From Mucilaginibacter sp. (GTDB lineage: Bacteria; Bacteroidota; Bacteroidia; Sphingobacteriales; Sphingobacteriaceae): 34,807 nucleotides of DNA. Of the stretch, positions 1-8,822 are shown one piece after another (position 1 is the stretch's first letter; each line of letters starts with the position of its first letter). The notes below the pieces were generated by a model. It was not told the DNA's origin. It worked only from the letters and a program-made list of their open reading frames with translations, and did no database searches. The stretch lies in NCBI GenBank assembly GCA_028287865.1, contig JAQBOU010000097.1:1-34807 (forward strand). The letters run 5' to 3'. Position numbers and translations under genes: made by a program.

Positions 1-146
1 TTTTTAGGTAGATGAATTGTTAGTCAGGAAATTGTAAAATGACTCAAGTGGAATAAAATTTTGTATTAACTTTTGGTTAAAATGTATTTATATTCAGTTA
101 CTTATGTAGATTATATAAACATATAATTTAGGTTTAAGTTTAAAAA
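1..146. other. AT-rich spacer at left edge
   Basis: Very AT-rich sequence downstream of proA on the minus strand. No open reading frame, RNA gene or convincing terminator hairpin was seen, and the neighbouring gene to the left is outside the window. Confidence 0.5.
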
Positions 147-1397
147 TCAAGGCGTACGTATTTGTCCGTTTCCTTTAACGATCCATTTATAACTGGTCAA
201 TTCTTCCAGTCCCATCGGACCACGGGCGTGCAATTTTTGCGTGCTTATTCCAATTTCTGCACCCAGTCCAAACTGCGCACCATCAGTAAAAGCGGTGGAG
301 GCGTTCACATAAACGGCGGCTGCATCAACCTGGTTTAAGAAGGCTTCGATGTTTTCACTATTCTCAGATATAATGGCCTCACTGTGTTTCGAGCTATAGG
401 CAGCGATATGATCCAGCGCTTCTTCAAAGCTCTCCACAACTTTAATTGCCATTTTTAATGATAGAAATTCCGTTCCAAAATGTTCAGGTTTGGCATGGCT
501 TAAGAGTCCATCGGGATAATGCCCTTTAAGGATCATAAACGCAGTTTTGTCCGCATAGATCACTACCTTTTTTTCAGCCAATGGTTTTATCATGGCGGGC
601 AAATCACGCAGTCTTGTATAATGCACAATCAAACAATCCAATGCATTACACACGCTTACCCGGCGGGTTTTTGCGTTGAAGATTATGGAGCTGCCTTTTT
701 CCAGGTCGGCAAATTCGTCAAAATAAGTATGGACAATCCCTGCGCCTGTTTCAATTACCGGTACTTTGCTGTTAAAACGAACATGATCTATCAAACCCTG
801 GCTTCCCCGCGGGATTAAAACATCCACATAACCTATGGCATTTAACAACGCGTCGGTGGCTTCACGTTCTGCGGGAAGCAGTATGGCCACGTTTATATCT
901 ATTTGGTACTTTAATAAAACCCCATGAATGATGGAAATAATAGCCCGGTTGGAAAAATCCGCATCGCTGCCACCTTTCAAAATGCAAATATTCCCGGTTT
1001 TAAAACAAAGGGAAAATACATCAAAGGTAACATTTGGCCGGGCTTCATAAATTACGCCAACCACTCCAAGCGGCACCCGTACTTTGGAAATATGTAAGCC
1101 ATTGGGCATTATTTTTTGTGAAAGAACATCGCCAAGAGGGCTTTCCAGGTTTGCCACGTTGTTTATTTCGGCGGCAATATCTTCAATGCGGGCGGCGGTT
1201 AGTTTTAAGCGGTCGTACTTTGGATCATTCACATCCATTCGCTCCAAATCCTTTTCATTCTCCTGCAATAAATATCCGGTTTGGGCAATAGCCGTTTCAG
1301 CAAGGTCTGTTAACACCTCGTTTATAACGGCAGCATCAACACTTTTTCTGCCTGCTATACGCGCGCTTTCAAAATACTTAGTGTAGTTATTTAGCAT
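147..1397 (-). CDS. proA: glutamate-5-semialdehyde dehydrogenase (gamma-glutamyl phosphate reductase)
   Basis: Second enzyme of proline biosynthesis from glutamate: it reduces gamma-glutamyl phosphate to glutamate-5-semialdehyde with NADPH in the cytoplasm. At 416 residues it matches the usual family length (about 417). Visible family signatures are the nucleotide-binding stretch [16 protein letters not shown] (about residues 136-150), the PRGSQGLI segment near 196, and the catalytic-cysteine region [14 protein letters not shown] with Cys250. The C-terminal half contains the expected [20 protein letters not shown] block. The start codon overlaps the last 7 bases of proB, so the two are almost certainly one transcript, with translational coupling likely. 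No truncation or odd residue was seen. Confidence 0.96.
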   Translation of the reverse strand: MLNNYTKYFESARIAGRKSVDAAVINEVLTDLAETAIAQTGYLLQENEKDLERMDVNDPKYDRLKLTAARIEDIAAEINNVANLESPLGDVLSQKIMPNGLHISKVRVPLGVVGVIYEARPNVTFDVFSLCFKTGNICILKGGSDADFSNRAIISIIHGVLLKYQIDINVAILLPAEREATDALLNAIGYVDVLIPRGSQGLIDHVRFNSKVPVIETGAGIVHTYFDEFADLEKGSSIIFNAKTRRVSVCNALDCLIVHYTRLRDLPAMIKPLAEKKVVIYADKTAFMILKGHYPDGLLSHAKPEHFGTEFLSLKMAIKVVESFEEALDHIAAYSSKHSEAIISENSENIEAFLNQVDAAAVYVNASTAFTDGAQFGLGAEIGISTQKLHARGPMGLEELTSYKWIVKGNGQIRTP

Positions 1398-2470
1398 TCA
1401 AGGTAAAGATAATCATAATGTACCAGCGCTTTTTGATTTTTTTGGCCGATCATTCCGGCTGCTTTATCCGAGCCATATTCCGCAATACCCAAGCCGACCG
1501 GCTTGTTATTTTCATCGATTAATTTAATGATCTCTCCCTTTTTAAACTCAGCAACTATATTTATTACCCCTACAGGAAGCAGGCTGGATGCTTTGGCAGA
1601 GGTAAGTGCTGCCTTTGCACCTTCATTAACCTGCACAATACCCTTGGCGTAGTTACCGGAATGTGCTATCCATTTTTTTTTGCCCGAGGCGTTTTTATTT
1701 GGAACGAAATGAGTGTGCTCCGCCTTATTCTCCAGCACATCAAGTAAAATGTTGTCTTTTGTTCCATTGGCAATATGAACGGCAATACCAAGCTGGGCTA
1801 TTTTTTGCGCCATGGTTGATTTAGTGATCATCCCCCCCCGGCCAAACTGAGAACGGGCCGAGCTTACAAAAGATGCAAAGTCCATGGATTTATCAGTAAC
1901 TTCTTCAATCACTTTAACACCTTCATTTTCCGGGTTACCATCATATATTCCGTCAACATTGGTCAGCACTATTAGTGCCTGTGCATTCAGCATTGAAGCA
2001 ATGAGTCCCGCCAGTTCATCATTATCTGTAAACATCAGTTCGGTAACGGATACCACATCATTTTCATTTACCACCGGGATCACATGGTGCTGCAGTAAGA
2101 TTTTGAGACAGTTCTTCATGTTCAGGTAATGAAGCCTGTCCCTGAAGTCTTCCTTGGTTACCAATACTTGCGAACAAAGGATATTAAATTTTTCGAACCG
2201 TTGCGCATAGGTATTAATTAGCTTTACCTGGCCGATTGAAGCAAAGAGCTGTCTTGTTGCAATGGAATCATATTTTTCAGAAATGGTGATCAAACTGCGG
2301 CCCGAAGCTACTGCGCCAGAGGATACTAATATCACTTCCTTACCCTGTTGTTTTATCGCAGCAATTTGATCAACCAGGTGATTTATCCGTTTAATGTCGG
2401 GCAAACCATCTTTTTGAGTCAAAACGTTTGAACCAATCTTAATAATTATACGCTGATAGTTATAGGCCAT
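1391..2470 (-). CDS. proB: glutamate 5-kinase
   Basis: First and normally proline-feedback-inhibited step of proline synthesis: ATP-dependent phosphorylation of glutamate to gamma-glutamyl phosphate, an unstable product handed to ProA. The N-terminal amino-acid-kinase domain (about residues 5-245) shows KIGSNVLT at 11-18, SSGAVASG at 50-57, NENDVVS, and [14 protein letters not shown]. The C-terminal part (about 270-355) fits a PUA domain, as in the long bacterial form; 359 residues compares with 367 in E. coli. It is the first gene of the proBA pair and overlaps proA. The 186 bp upstream should carry the promoter, but no confident promoter match was found. Confidence 0.95.
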   Translation of the reverse strand: MAYNYQRIIIKIGSNVLTQKDGLPDIKRINHLVDQIAAIKQQGKEVILVSSGAVASGRSLITISEKYDSIATRQLFASIGQVKLINTYAQRFEKFNILCSQVLVTKEDFRDRLHYLNMKNCLKILLQHHVIPVVNENDVVSVTELMFTDNDELAGLIASMLNAQALIVLTNVDGIYDGNPENEGVKVIEEVTDKSMDFASFVSSARSQFGRGGMITKSTMAQKIAQLGIAVHIANGTKDNILLDVLENKAEHTHFVPNKNASGKKKWIAHSGNYAKGIVQVNEGAKAALTSAKASSLLPVGVINIVAEFKKGEIIKLIDENNKPVGLGIAEYGSDKAAGMIGQKNQKALVHYDYLYLEC

Positions 2471-2656
2471 TTTGGTAATAAATGGTGCAATATACAGGTA
2501 AAAAAATAGTAAATTGTATATTTTAGGAATGATTTTAGCATATAAATATAATTTTAACGGTTTTGTTACTGAAAAATATACTTATTTAACAAAAAAACAA
2601 TCGAAGCATAATAAAATGCCCATGTTTTAGCCTAAAATTGGGTTAAAATCCATTTT

Positions 2657-3418
2657 TTAACTGATAAATCCCTTTACATACTCCTTAGTCAGCTCCTCTT
2701 TTGGGCTTAGTAAAACTTCTTCTGTCGGACCGAATTCAATGATGCGGCCCATATAAACAAATACGATATAATCAGAAACACGCCGGGCCTGACGCAGGAT
2801 ATGTGTTACCAGCACAATGGAGTATTTTTCTTTTAAGCTGATAAAAAGGTCTTCAATTATCGAGGTAGAAACAGGATCAAGCGCGGAGGTTGACTCATCT
2901 CCTAAAATAATCTCCGGACCTACAGCCAATCCCCTGGCCAGGCATAAACGCTGCTGCTGACCTATGGATAAACGTGTTGCCGGTGCATTTAAACGGTCTT
3001 TAACCTCGTTCCATAAACCGGTAGCTTTTAATTGTTCTTCTACCAGCTCATCCAGTACCTGTTTTTTACGGATGCCATGAATCCGCGGTCCGTAAGCTAC
3101 ATTATCATAAATAGACATGGGCAGCGGGTAAGGCCGCTGGGAAAGCAATCCCATTTTTTTTCGGATATGGGTTACTTCGGCATCCGGTGCATAAATGTCT
3201 TCACCATCAACCAAAACCTTACCTGTTATTTTTACACCGTCGGTATTATCAAGCAGGCGGTTAAAGGATTTTAAAAGCGTTGTTTTACCGCAGCCAGAGG
3301 GACCTATAATAGAAGTTACTTTTTTATCAGGGATATTTATGTTGATATCATTTAAAATGTGCTGGTTGCCGATATGCACATTTAAATGCTGTACACTGAT
3401 ATGTGGTGTTTGGGTCAT
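2657..3418 (-). CDS. pstB: phosphate ABC transporter ATP-binding protein
   Basis: Cytoplasmic ATPase powering high-affinity phosphate import through PstCA. Of 253 residues, the Walker A motif GPSGCGKTT lies at 39-47, the Q-loop near LLSQRPYPLP, the ABC signature as LSIGQQQR, Walker B plus catalytic glutamate as IILGDEST, and the switch histidine in VTH. The residue after the catalytic Glu175 is Ser176 where Pro is the rule (DEP); LSIGQ in place of LSGGQ is common in PstB proteins. Its ATG shares one base with the pstA stop codon. It is the last gene of the operon; no phoU follows, since the next gene on this strand is proB. Confidence 0.95.
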   Translation of the reverse strand: MTQTPHISVQHLNVHIGNQHILNDININIPDKKVTSIIGPSGCGKTTLLKSFNRLLDNTDGVKITGKVLVDGEDIYAPDAEVTHIRKKMGLLSQRPYPLPMSIYDNVAYGPRIHGIRKKQVLDELVEEQLKATGLWNEVKDRLNAPATRLSIGQQQRLCLARGLAVGPEIILGDESTSALDPVSTSIIEDLFISLKEKYSIVLVTHILRQARRVSDYIVFVYMGRIIEFGPTEEVLLSPKEELTKEYVKGFIS

Positions 3419-4263
3419 TAAATGTTATGTTTTGAGAATTTCTTTATCAGTATTTCAGCTAATATGGTAATGCCTAATACAATAATGGTGAGGATGAGTG
3501 CAGAGGCATAGCCACGGCCCTGTACTTCTTCTACCGGGCTGCTTAATTGAAAAAAGATAGCCAAAGGAAGTGTGGCTGCAGGTTCATGCAGCGAGGTGGG
3601 TATATTGTCGCTGAAACCTGCGGTAAATAATACTGATGCAACATCGCCAATTGCCCTGCCGAAAGATAACAATATAGCGGTAAGTATACCGGGCCTTATC
3701 TGCCTTAAAACCACTTTGGCCATTTCCCAGCGGGTAGCGCCTAACGAAAGTGCCGCATCCCTTAATTCTAATGGTACGGTACGGATCACCTCATCCAGCG
3801 TACGTACAAGGATGGGTATAACCAGTAGCGTAACAGCTATAATGCCACCTAATAATGATGCCCTGATGCCGAAATAAACCATTATCAAAAAGCCAAAAGC
3901 GCCATAAACAATAGAAGGGATACCAAATAATACGTCAAATGCCGCCCGTAGCGTGTTGGATAAAAACTTTTTACCATCCATATACATATTGATAAATATG
4001 GCAACAGGTATGCTGATAATAAGCCCCAACACTGTTGCACCGCCAGCTACATAAAGCGAGCCGATAATCGCATTCAAAATGCCCCCTTCTTTGCCGATGT
4101 AAAAGCCGCCGCCGGGTGTTTTGGTAAGCATATCCCAGGTCATATAGGGCGCACCTTTAATGAATACCGTTCCTACAATCAGGAAAAAGCTGCCACCAAC
4201 AACCACGGTGGCTATTACCATGAGCGACCGGAAAAATAATTCTTCTAATTTTCGTCTTTTCAT
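3418..4263 (-). CDS. pstA: phosphate ABC transporter permease PstA
   Basis: Inner-membrane permease subunit forming the phosphate channel with PstC. The 281 residues contain about six hydrophobic segments. The cytoplasmic coupling loop that docks on PstB is visible as ELRDAALSLGATRWEMAKVV, the EAA-type motif of binding-protein-dependent permeases. The start overlaps the pstC end by four bases (ATGA) and the stop overlaps pstB by one base, so pstC, pstA and pstB form a tightly coupled unit. PstA rather than PstC is assigned from gene order and from the N-terminal MKRRKLEELFFRS followed directly by a membrane segment. Confidence 0.93.
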   Translation of the reverse strand: MKRRKLEELFFRSLMVIATVVVGGSFFLIVGTVFIKGAPYMTWDMLTKTPGGGFYIGKEGGILNAIIGSLYVAGGATVLGLIISIPVAIFINMYMDGKKFLSNTLRAAFDVLFGIPSIVYGAFGFLIMVYFGIRASLLGGIIAVTLLVIPILVRTLDEVIRTVPLELRDAALSLGATRWEMAKVVLRQIRPGILTAILLSFGRAIGDVASVLFTAGFSDNIPTSLHEPAATLPLAIFFQLSSPVEEVQGRGYASALILTIIVLGITILAEILIKKFSKHNI

Positions 4264-5147
4264 CCAATCAGCTTTCTTTCCAAACGGGTTAATATCACCC
4301 TTGAAATAATGTTAAACAACAGAATAATTATAAAAAGCAGCAACGCTGCAAACATCAGTGCAGAATCATAAAGTGGAATTGACATCATCTCGCCGTAATT
4401 ATTAGCTATTAACGCCGGAAGCGGATAACCCGGATCAAAAACGGAATTCGGTACAACCGCGTTATTGCCGCATACCATTAACACAGCTATGGTTTCGCCA
4501 AACGCACGTGATATAGCTAAAACTACGGCTGTAACAATTCCGGGAAGCGCTTTACGCAGTGCAACATTTTTTATGGTTTCCCATTGGGTAGCGCCTAACG
4601 AAAGTGAGGCATCTTTTAATTCCTTCGGTATTGTTCTGAGTACTTCGCTGATAATGCTTACTATGAGCGGAAAGATCATCACCGCTAAAACAATTCCGCC
4701 GGCTAAAACCGAATAACCGGTGGAATAATCAACAAAGTGGGGCGCAATATATTTTTGAATAAGCGGAATGATAAAAAGCACCCCCCAAACGCCAAATATA
4801 ACCGGCGGTATGCCAGAAAGCAGGTTTACAAAGGGAACCAGAATTCTTTTTATACGGGCATGTGCATATTCCACTATGTATAAAGCGGTAAACAAACACA
4901 AGGGCAAGGCTATAACAATAGCTATACCGGTTACCCATAAAGTGCCCATTATAAACGGGTAAAAGCCAAATAACCCTTTGAGTGGTTTCCATACACTTGA
5001 AGTGACAAGTTCACCCCATGATGATTTCTGTAATAAAGGGATGGAATGGTAATACAATCCAATCCCTATAACCAATAATAATGAAACTGATGCCAGTGTA
5101 AATACCAGCATCAGTTTTGAAAGGATCTTATCTTTTAGTAAACGCAT
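4260..5147 (-). CDS. pstC: phosphate ABC transporter permease PstC
   Basis: Partner permease of PstA in the inner membrane. It has 295 residues with about six transmembrane segments and the PstB-docking loop ELKDASLSLGATQWETIKNV, paralogous to the loop in PstA. The GIPPVIFGVWG and AISRAFGETIAVLMVCGN stretches are typical of PstC. It lies 123 bp downstream of pstS, and that gap is filled by a palindromic repeat that could separate expression of the binding protein from that of the permeases. The ATG start is followed by a short cytoplasmic N-terminus and a membrane helix. Confidence 0.93.
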   Translation of the reverse strand: MRLLKDKILSKLMLVFTLASVSLLLVIGIGLYYHSIPLLQKSSWGELVTSSVWKPLKGLFGFYPFIMGTLWVTGIAIVIALPLCLFTALYIVEYAHARIKRILVPFVNLLSGIPPVIFGVWGVLFIIPLIQKYIAPHFVDYSTGYSVLAGGIVLAVMIFPLIVSIISEVLRTIPKELKDASLSLGATQWETIKNVALRKALPGIVTAVVLAISRAFGETIAVLMVCGNNAVVPNSVFDPGYPLPALIANNYGEMMSIPLYDSALMFAALLLFIIILLFNIISRVILTRLERKLIG

Positions 5148-5164
5148 GTGTTAGTAATTGGTTC

Positions 5165-5267
5165 GCCCCCTCTAAATCTCCCCTGTTGGGGAGACTTTAA
5201 CTTCATTCTTCCTTAAAGCCTCCTTTCCGGTCCGTAGGACTCCTTTGGAGGGAAGGTTGGGTGGGGC
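5165..5267. repeat. palindromic intergenic repeat within the pst operon
   Basis: Imperfect palindromic element filling the pstS-pstC gap. The outer arms read GCCCCCTCTAAATC and, at the far end, GGTTGGGTGGGGC. Inside are the hairpins CTCCCCTGTTGGGGAG and CTCCTTTGGAGG, plus the small palindrome GTCCGTAGGAC. The same layout recurs at 18703-18793, and the right half recurs inverted at 16191-16239. This is a dispersed family, probably spread through the genome. Here it could fold in the mRNA just after the pstS stop codon. Confidence 0.75.
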
Positions 5268-5270
5268 TTT

Positions 5271-6251
5271 TCAATCCGCCTTCTTCAGCTCCTCCTGGAT
5301 TTTGGTTTTAGATAGCGGGATATAACCATTTTCGTCAACAAATTTTTGGCCTGCTGTTAATACGTATTTCACAAATTCTACCAGCTCTTTTTTCTTTGGC
5401 TTTCCCTTAAATAAAAAGCCAAGATTACGGGCCGGGGGCGAGGGATACTTTCCTTCGCCTATTGCAGTGGTTAATTCATCAATGGTGGCATAGAAATTTT
5501 CATTGGCATCGATTTTACCATTGCCATTCACATCAATTGGCAGCGCATGCACACCGGCAACCGGCTTGCGTGTTTTCAGATCATACAAGTATGCCAGATT
5601 GTTATAACCGATGGCCGCCGGATCTTTTTTAACTGCCTGCGCTAAACCGGGATCGCCAAAAACACCTACTCCAAGCAGGTCTTCCTGTTTTTTACCAAAA
5701 TATTTAGCCCAGGTTTCTCCGGCGCCGGCAGCATCTGAGCGGGTGTAAACATGTATGGGTACAGCCGCTTTGCCTGCTACCTGCTTCCAGTTTTTTATAC
5801 TGCCGGTTACAAAAATGTTCAGGAATTGGTCTTTTTTAACGCCTTTTGCAAGTATTTCTGACGCATCAGGATTCCCGGTATTAAATGTTTGCACCATCGC
5901 ATCCTTTGTCACATAGATAGTATAAGCGCCTTTTTTTACTTCCGAAGGATCAATATCCCTTGAGGCCAATCCGATATCAACCAAGCCCGATAAGGCATCG
6001 GTTATCCCTTTACCGGCACCACCTGCCGAAATATTAAACTTAACATTTGGATGCAGTTTTTTAAACTCATCGGCCCATTTTACGGTGATAGGGTATAAAG
6101 CAAAGGCACCTGAGATACTTATTGTCCCTTCAAGGTCATCCGCAGGAATCATATTAGTCTTGTGCCCGACAAATGATGAAGTAATTAATAACACACCTGA
6201 AACAGCTATTACTGCTATAAGTGATCTGGGTTTTAATATTTTTTTTATCAT
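5271..6251 (-). CDS. pstS: phosphate ABC transporter substrate-binding protein
   Basis: Periplasmic phosphate receptor delivering phosphate to PstCA. It has 326 residues: a hydrophobic N-terminal signal (about 10-30, no lipobox Cys), then a PBP-like domain with the binding loops ISGAFALYPITVKW (about 46-59), ISAGGAGKGITDALSG (74-89) and SRDIDPSE, and the TRSDAAGAGETW segment. Near the C-terminus, residues 240-251 (DVNGNGKIDANE) match an EF-hand calcium loop, which is not a generic PstS feature. The gene starts 10 bp after the porin gene ends, so both belong to one operon. Confidence 0.93.
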   Translation of the reverse strand: MIKKILKPRSLIAVIAVSGVLLITSSFVGHKTNMIPADDLEGTISISGAFALYPITVKWADEFKKLHPNVKFNISAGGAGKGITDALSGLVDIGLASRDIDPSEVKKGAYTIYVTKDAMVQTFNTGNPDASEILAKGVKKDQFLNIFVTGSIKNWKQVAGKAAVPIHVYTRSDAAGAGETWAKYFGKKQEDLLGVGVFGDPGLAQAVKKDPAAIGYNNLAYLYDLKTRKPVAGVHALPIDVNGNGKIDANENFYATIDELTTAIGEGKYPSPPARNLGFLFKGKPKKKELVEFVKYVLTAGQKFVDENGYIPLSKTKIQEELKKAD

Positions 6252-6261
6252 CCTGTTTTAT

Positions 6262-7398
6262 TTAAAAAGTCAATTGTAATTGAGCCTCAAAAATGTTGTT
6301 TTTAACCTGGGTAACTGCTTCACGGCGGTCGAGGTAATCAATTGCTAACCTTGCCCATGCATTAAAGAAGTAATTAACCCCACCTGTATAATAGTTGGTG
6401 CGAACGTTTGCCGTAACCTGGTTAGGGTCATAGGTATCGTATTTTGCGGCAAGCTGTAGTTTTTTGGGGATCACAAAATAGGTGGCCTGGCCATACCAGC
6501 CATCTCTTTTAATGATGCCGTCTGTGCCTTTATCATATTCAGCCTGTAAAGCGAGGCCGCCTATTACATACCTGGCATCAAAACCAACCCGGTTACGTTT
6601 TTGGTTTTTTGCCGGTGTACCATAATTACCTTGCCCGTTATAAAAATCACCGGATATAGTAAGGTCCCTAACAGGATGAACGCTAAACCGCCCCACTATA
6701 TCTTTATGGTTATTGTTATCAGTGGTTACATCATACCCTGCACCGTTAAAAATACCCAGGGTATAATCAAACAGGTACCTGCCGTCCACCTTTGCAAAGC
6801 TGCCATTTACCTGGATGCCAATGTCACGTCCATTCTGATTGCCAATTACATCTGACGATCTTCCGGAAAGCGCATTAACCACCTGTGAGCGGTCAATAAA
6901 GTCAAGTTGACTATCCGCAATCAGGCTTTCGAGCGAGTAGGGGACTTTGAACTGCCCCGCCGTGAACTTTAAATAATCAGCTATTTTATAAGTGGTATAA
7001 GCATCCAGCAGCTTAGTAGTTCCGGCAAATTCAGTATATACTTCATAATTCCAGTTGTCATTAATATCCCCTTTTACATCAAGGCGGGCACGGTGAAGGA
7101 GGAATGTGTTATTTACACCGGTTTGCTGAAATCCCTCATATTCTGTTTGGATCAAACCGCTTATTTGTAAAGCCCTGCTGCCTATGGTTATACCATGCTG
7201 ATTTTCCTTTTCTTTATCTTTTTTTGCCTGTTCTTTTACGGCCTGGTCTGCGCGGATTGAATCGGCTTCCCGCTCCGTCAAAACGTTCTTTTTAATAAGC
7301 AGGTTTAAAAGGTCTTCATTTTGTTGCGCTTTTGAAGTAAAAGCAGCGAAAAGTATAGCCAATACAATGGCCGTTCTGATTATGTAAGGTAATTTCAT
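6262..7398 (-). CDS. OprO/OprP-type (phosphate-selective) outer-membrane porin
   Basis: Outer-membrane beta-barrel of 378 residues heading the phosphate operon. It has a signal peptide ending TSKAQ at residue 25, then a charged, probably coiled N-terminal segment (LLNLLIKKNVLTEREADSI through a KEQAKKDKEKE stretch). Alternating barrel strands such as GLIQTEYEGF, FTAGQFKVPYSLESL and GVNYFFNAWARLAIDY follow, and it ends in LQLTF. The pattern fits the OprO/P porin family. Its place directly upstream of pstS supports phosphate as cargo, although the family also includes pyrophosphate and polyphosphate channels. The likely operon promoter lies in 7399-7680. Confidence 0.85.
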   Translation of the reverse strand: MKLPYIIRTAIVLAILFAAFTSKAQQNEDLLNLLIKKNVLTEREADSIRADQAVKEQAKKDKEKENQHGITIGSRALQISGLIQTEYEGFQQTGVNNTFLLHRARLDVKGDINDNWNYEVYTEFAGTTKLLDAYTTYKIADYLKFTAGQFKVPYSLESLIADSQLDFIDRSQVVNALSGRSSDVIGNQNGRDIGIQVNGSFAKVDGRYLFDYTLGIFNGAGYDVTTDNNNHKDIVGRFSVHPVRDLTISGDFYNGQGNYGTPAKNQKRNRVGFDARYVIGGLALQAEYDKGTDGIIKRDGWYGQATYFVIPKKLQLAAKYDTYDPNQVTANVRTNYYTGGVNYFFNAWARLAIDYLDRREAVTQVKNNIFEAQLQLTF

Positions 7399-7680
7399 TT
7401 GTTAATTTTATTCGTGAAAAGTTTAATTAATAGCTATATCAGATTGAAGCGGCATCAATAATAACACCTACAACAACCGGGTATTTTGGAATAGCAGAAT
7501 AAAGTTGAATTAAATTGCAAGTACAGATTCAAGGTTTTCATTTGTTTAATATCTATAATATCTACCGATTTAGTAGTGTAAAAATAGATGTATTATTTTA
7601 ATTCACAAATGTTTATTTAAAAAAAGTGAAAATTAAAAGAAATATTATTGTTATTTGTTGATAATAAGGTAGTTATTAAA
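7399..7680. other. spacer upstream of the phosphate operon
   Basis: With the terminator at 7681-7714 this makes a 344-bp gap. It is AT-rich and should hold the promoter of the porin-pst operon (minus strand). No clear Bacteroidetes-type TAnnTTTG box was found and no phosphate-response site is proposed. Confidence 0.4.
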
Positions 7681-7714
7681 TAAAAAAACCGGTAGCTTTT
7701 ATAGCCACCGGTCA
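7681..7714 (-). terminator. intrinsic terminator of the RND efflux operon
   Basis: Read on the minus strand, the arms ACCGGTGGC and GCTACCGGT flank a short AT loop and are followed by a run of seven T. It sits about 30 bp past the adaptor stop codon, exactly where the efflux transcript should end. Confidence 0.85.
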
Positions 7715-7742
7715 TAAAACAATAAAATAACCACAAACTTTA

Positions 7743-8822
7743 TTATATTTCATCTCCCTGTTTGATCTCATCCGAGGCATGCAACAAGATTTTATCATCC
7801 GGTTTAAGGTCGCCGAATACTTCTGTCGAGTCCTTGCTTGTCAATCCTTCTTTAATATTAACCAGGTTAGCTTTACCGTTTCTTACAGTGACAACATATT
7901 CTTTTTCGGTAGACCTGACAATGGCTGAGTTTGGCACCAGCAAAGATTTTGCTCCCGAAACCATCGGTATTTTCACTTCGGCGTACATGCCGGGTTTCAA
8001 TTGCCCGCTTTTGTTTGCCACATCAATTTCGATAGCTTCCTGCCGCATGCTGCCCAAAGCATTTGCCGAACGGCTTATTTTGGCAGTATGCGCCTGTCCG
8101 GGCATCGCATTAAAAGTAAAGGTGACAGGCTGATTCAGGTCTACCTTATCTACATAATCTTCAGGAATATAAACGGTAAGGCGCATTTTATTTATGTCCT
8201 GTATAATCAACATTGGCTGGTCGGTTTCTTTCCCTGGTGCTACCAATGCGCCCGGAGAAACGTTTCTTTGGACTATCATTCCATCAAAAGGAGCGTAGAT
8301 GCGCAGGTATCCCTGCATTGTTCTTACTGCATCTACATTTGAATGCTCGGATTGTGCCATTGCCAGATCTGCTTTCATTTTAGAATTTGCATTGTCAAGG
8401 TCCAGCGGTGATACAGATCCCGGCTCTTTAGCGGCTTCCTTAAGGCGTTCATATTTTTCTTTGCTGGCCTCGGCGTTTTCCTGCGATTGTATATAACGGG
8501 AATTGGCCGCCTGCAATTGCGACTCCATTTCAGGCGCTTCCAATGTCATCAGTAACTGACCCTTTTTTACAATAGAGCCGCGGTCAACAAATAATTGCTT
8601 TACAAACCCGTTTACCTTTGGGAAAAGGTTTACTTCATTAAAGGGAACTAACTGTCCCGGCAAATTGGCTGAACTTGATAATGCCTTTTCAGAAACAGTA
8701 CCAAATTCATATTTACCGGTATTTTTCTTCGATTGGCCGGTTAAATCAACCGGTTTCTGATTTCCTGAACAGGCTGCAAACAAGCCGGTTACGGCTAATA
8801 ACAAATAAGATCTATATTTCAT
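7743..8822 (-). CDS. RND efflux periplasmic adaptor lipoprotein (HlyD/MFP family)
   Basis: Membrane-fusion protein that bridges the RND permease and the outer-membrane factor. It has 359 residues and a lipoprotein signal with lipobox LFAAC (Cys18). A lipoyl-like half-motif follows (GFVKQLFVDRGSIVKKGQLL), then an alpha-hairpin of about residues 103-170 rich in Gln, Ala and Glu, then the second lipoyl half (LRIYAPFDGMIVQRNVSPG) and beta-barrel and membrane-proximal domains. Its ATG lies inside the end of the RND gene (11-bp overlap), indicating co-translation. The substrate cannot be read from sequence. Confidence 0.92.
   Translation of the reverse strand: MKYRSYLLLAVTGLFAACSGNQKPVDLTGQSKKNTGKYEFGTVSEKALSSSANLPGQLVPFNEVNLFPKVNGFVKQLFVDRGSIVKKGQLLMTLEAPEMESQLQAANSRYIQSQENAEASKEKYERLKEAAKEPGSVSPLDLDNANSKMKADLAMAQSEHSNVDAVRTMQGYLRIYAPFDGMIVQRNVSPGALVAPGKETDQPMLIIQDINKMRLTVYIPEDYVDKVDLNQPVTFTFNAMPGQAHTAKISRSANALGSMRQEAIEIDVANKSGQLKPGMYAEVKIPMVSGAKSLLVPNSAIVRSTEKEYVVTVRNGKANLVNIKEGLTSKDSTEVFGDLKPDDKILLHASDEIKQGDEI

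Noticed and set aside
2471-2656. TTTTAGCCTAAAA hairpin before proB as a terminator or riboswitch
   Set aside because: The stem is only five AT-rich pairs and no known riboswitch core was seen.
7762-8133. 123-residue plus-strand ORF opposite the adaptor gene
   Set aside because: It is the shadow of a well-supported HlyD-family gene on the other strand; no independent support.
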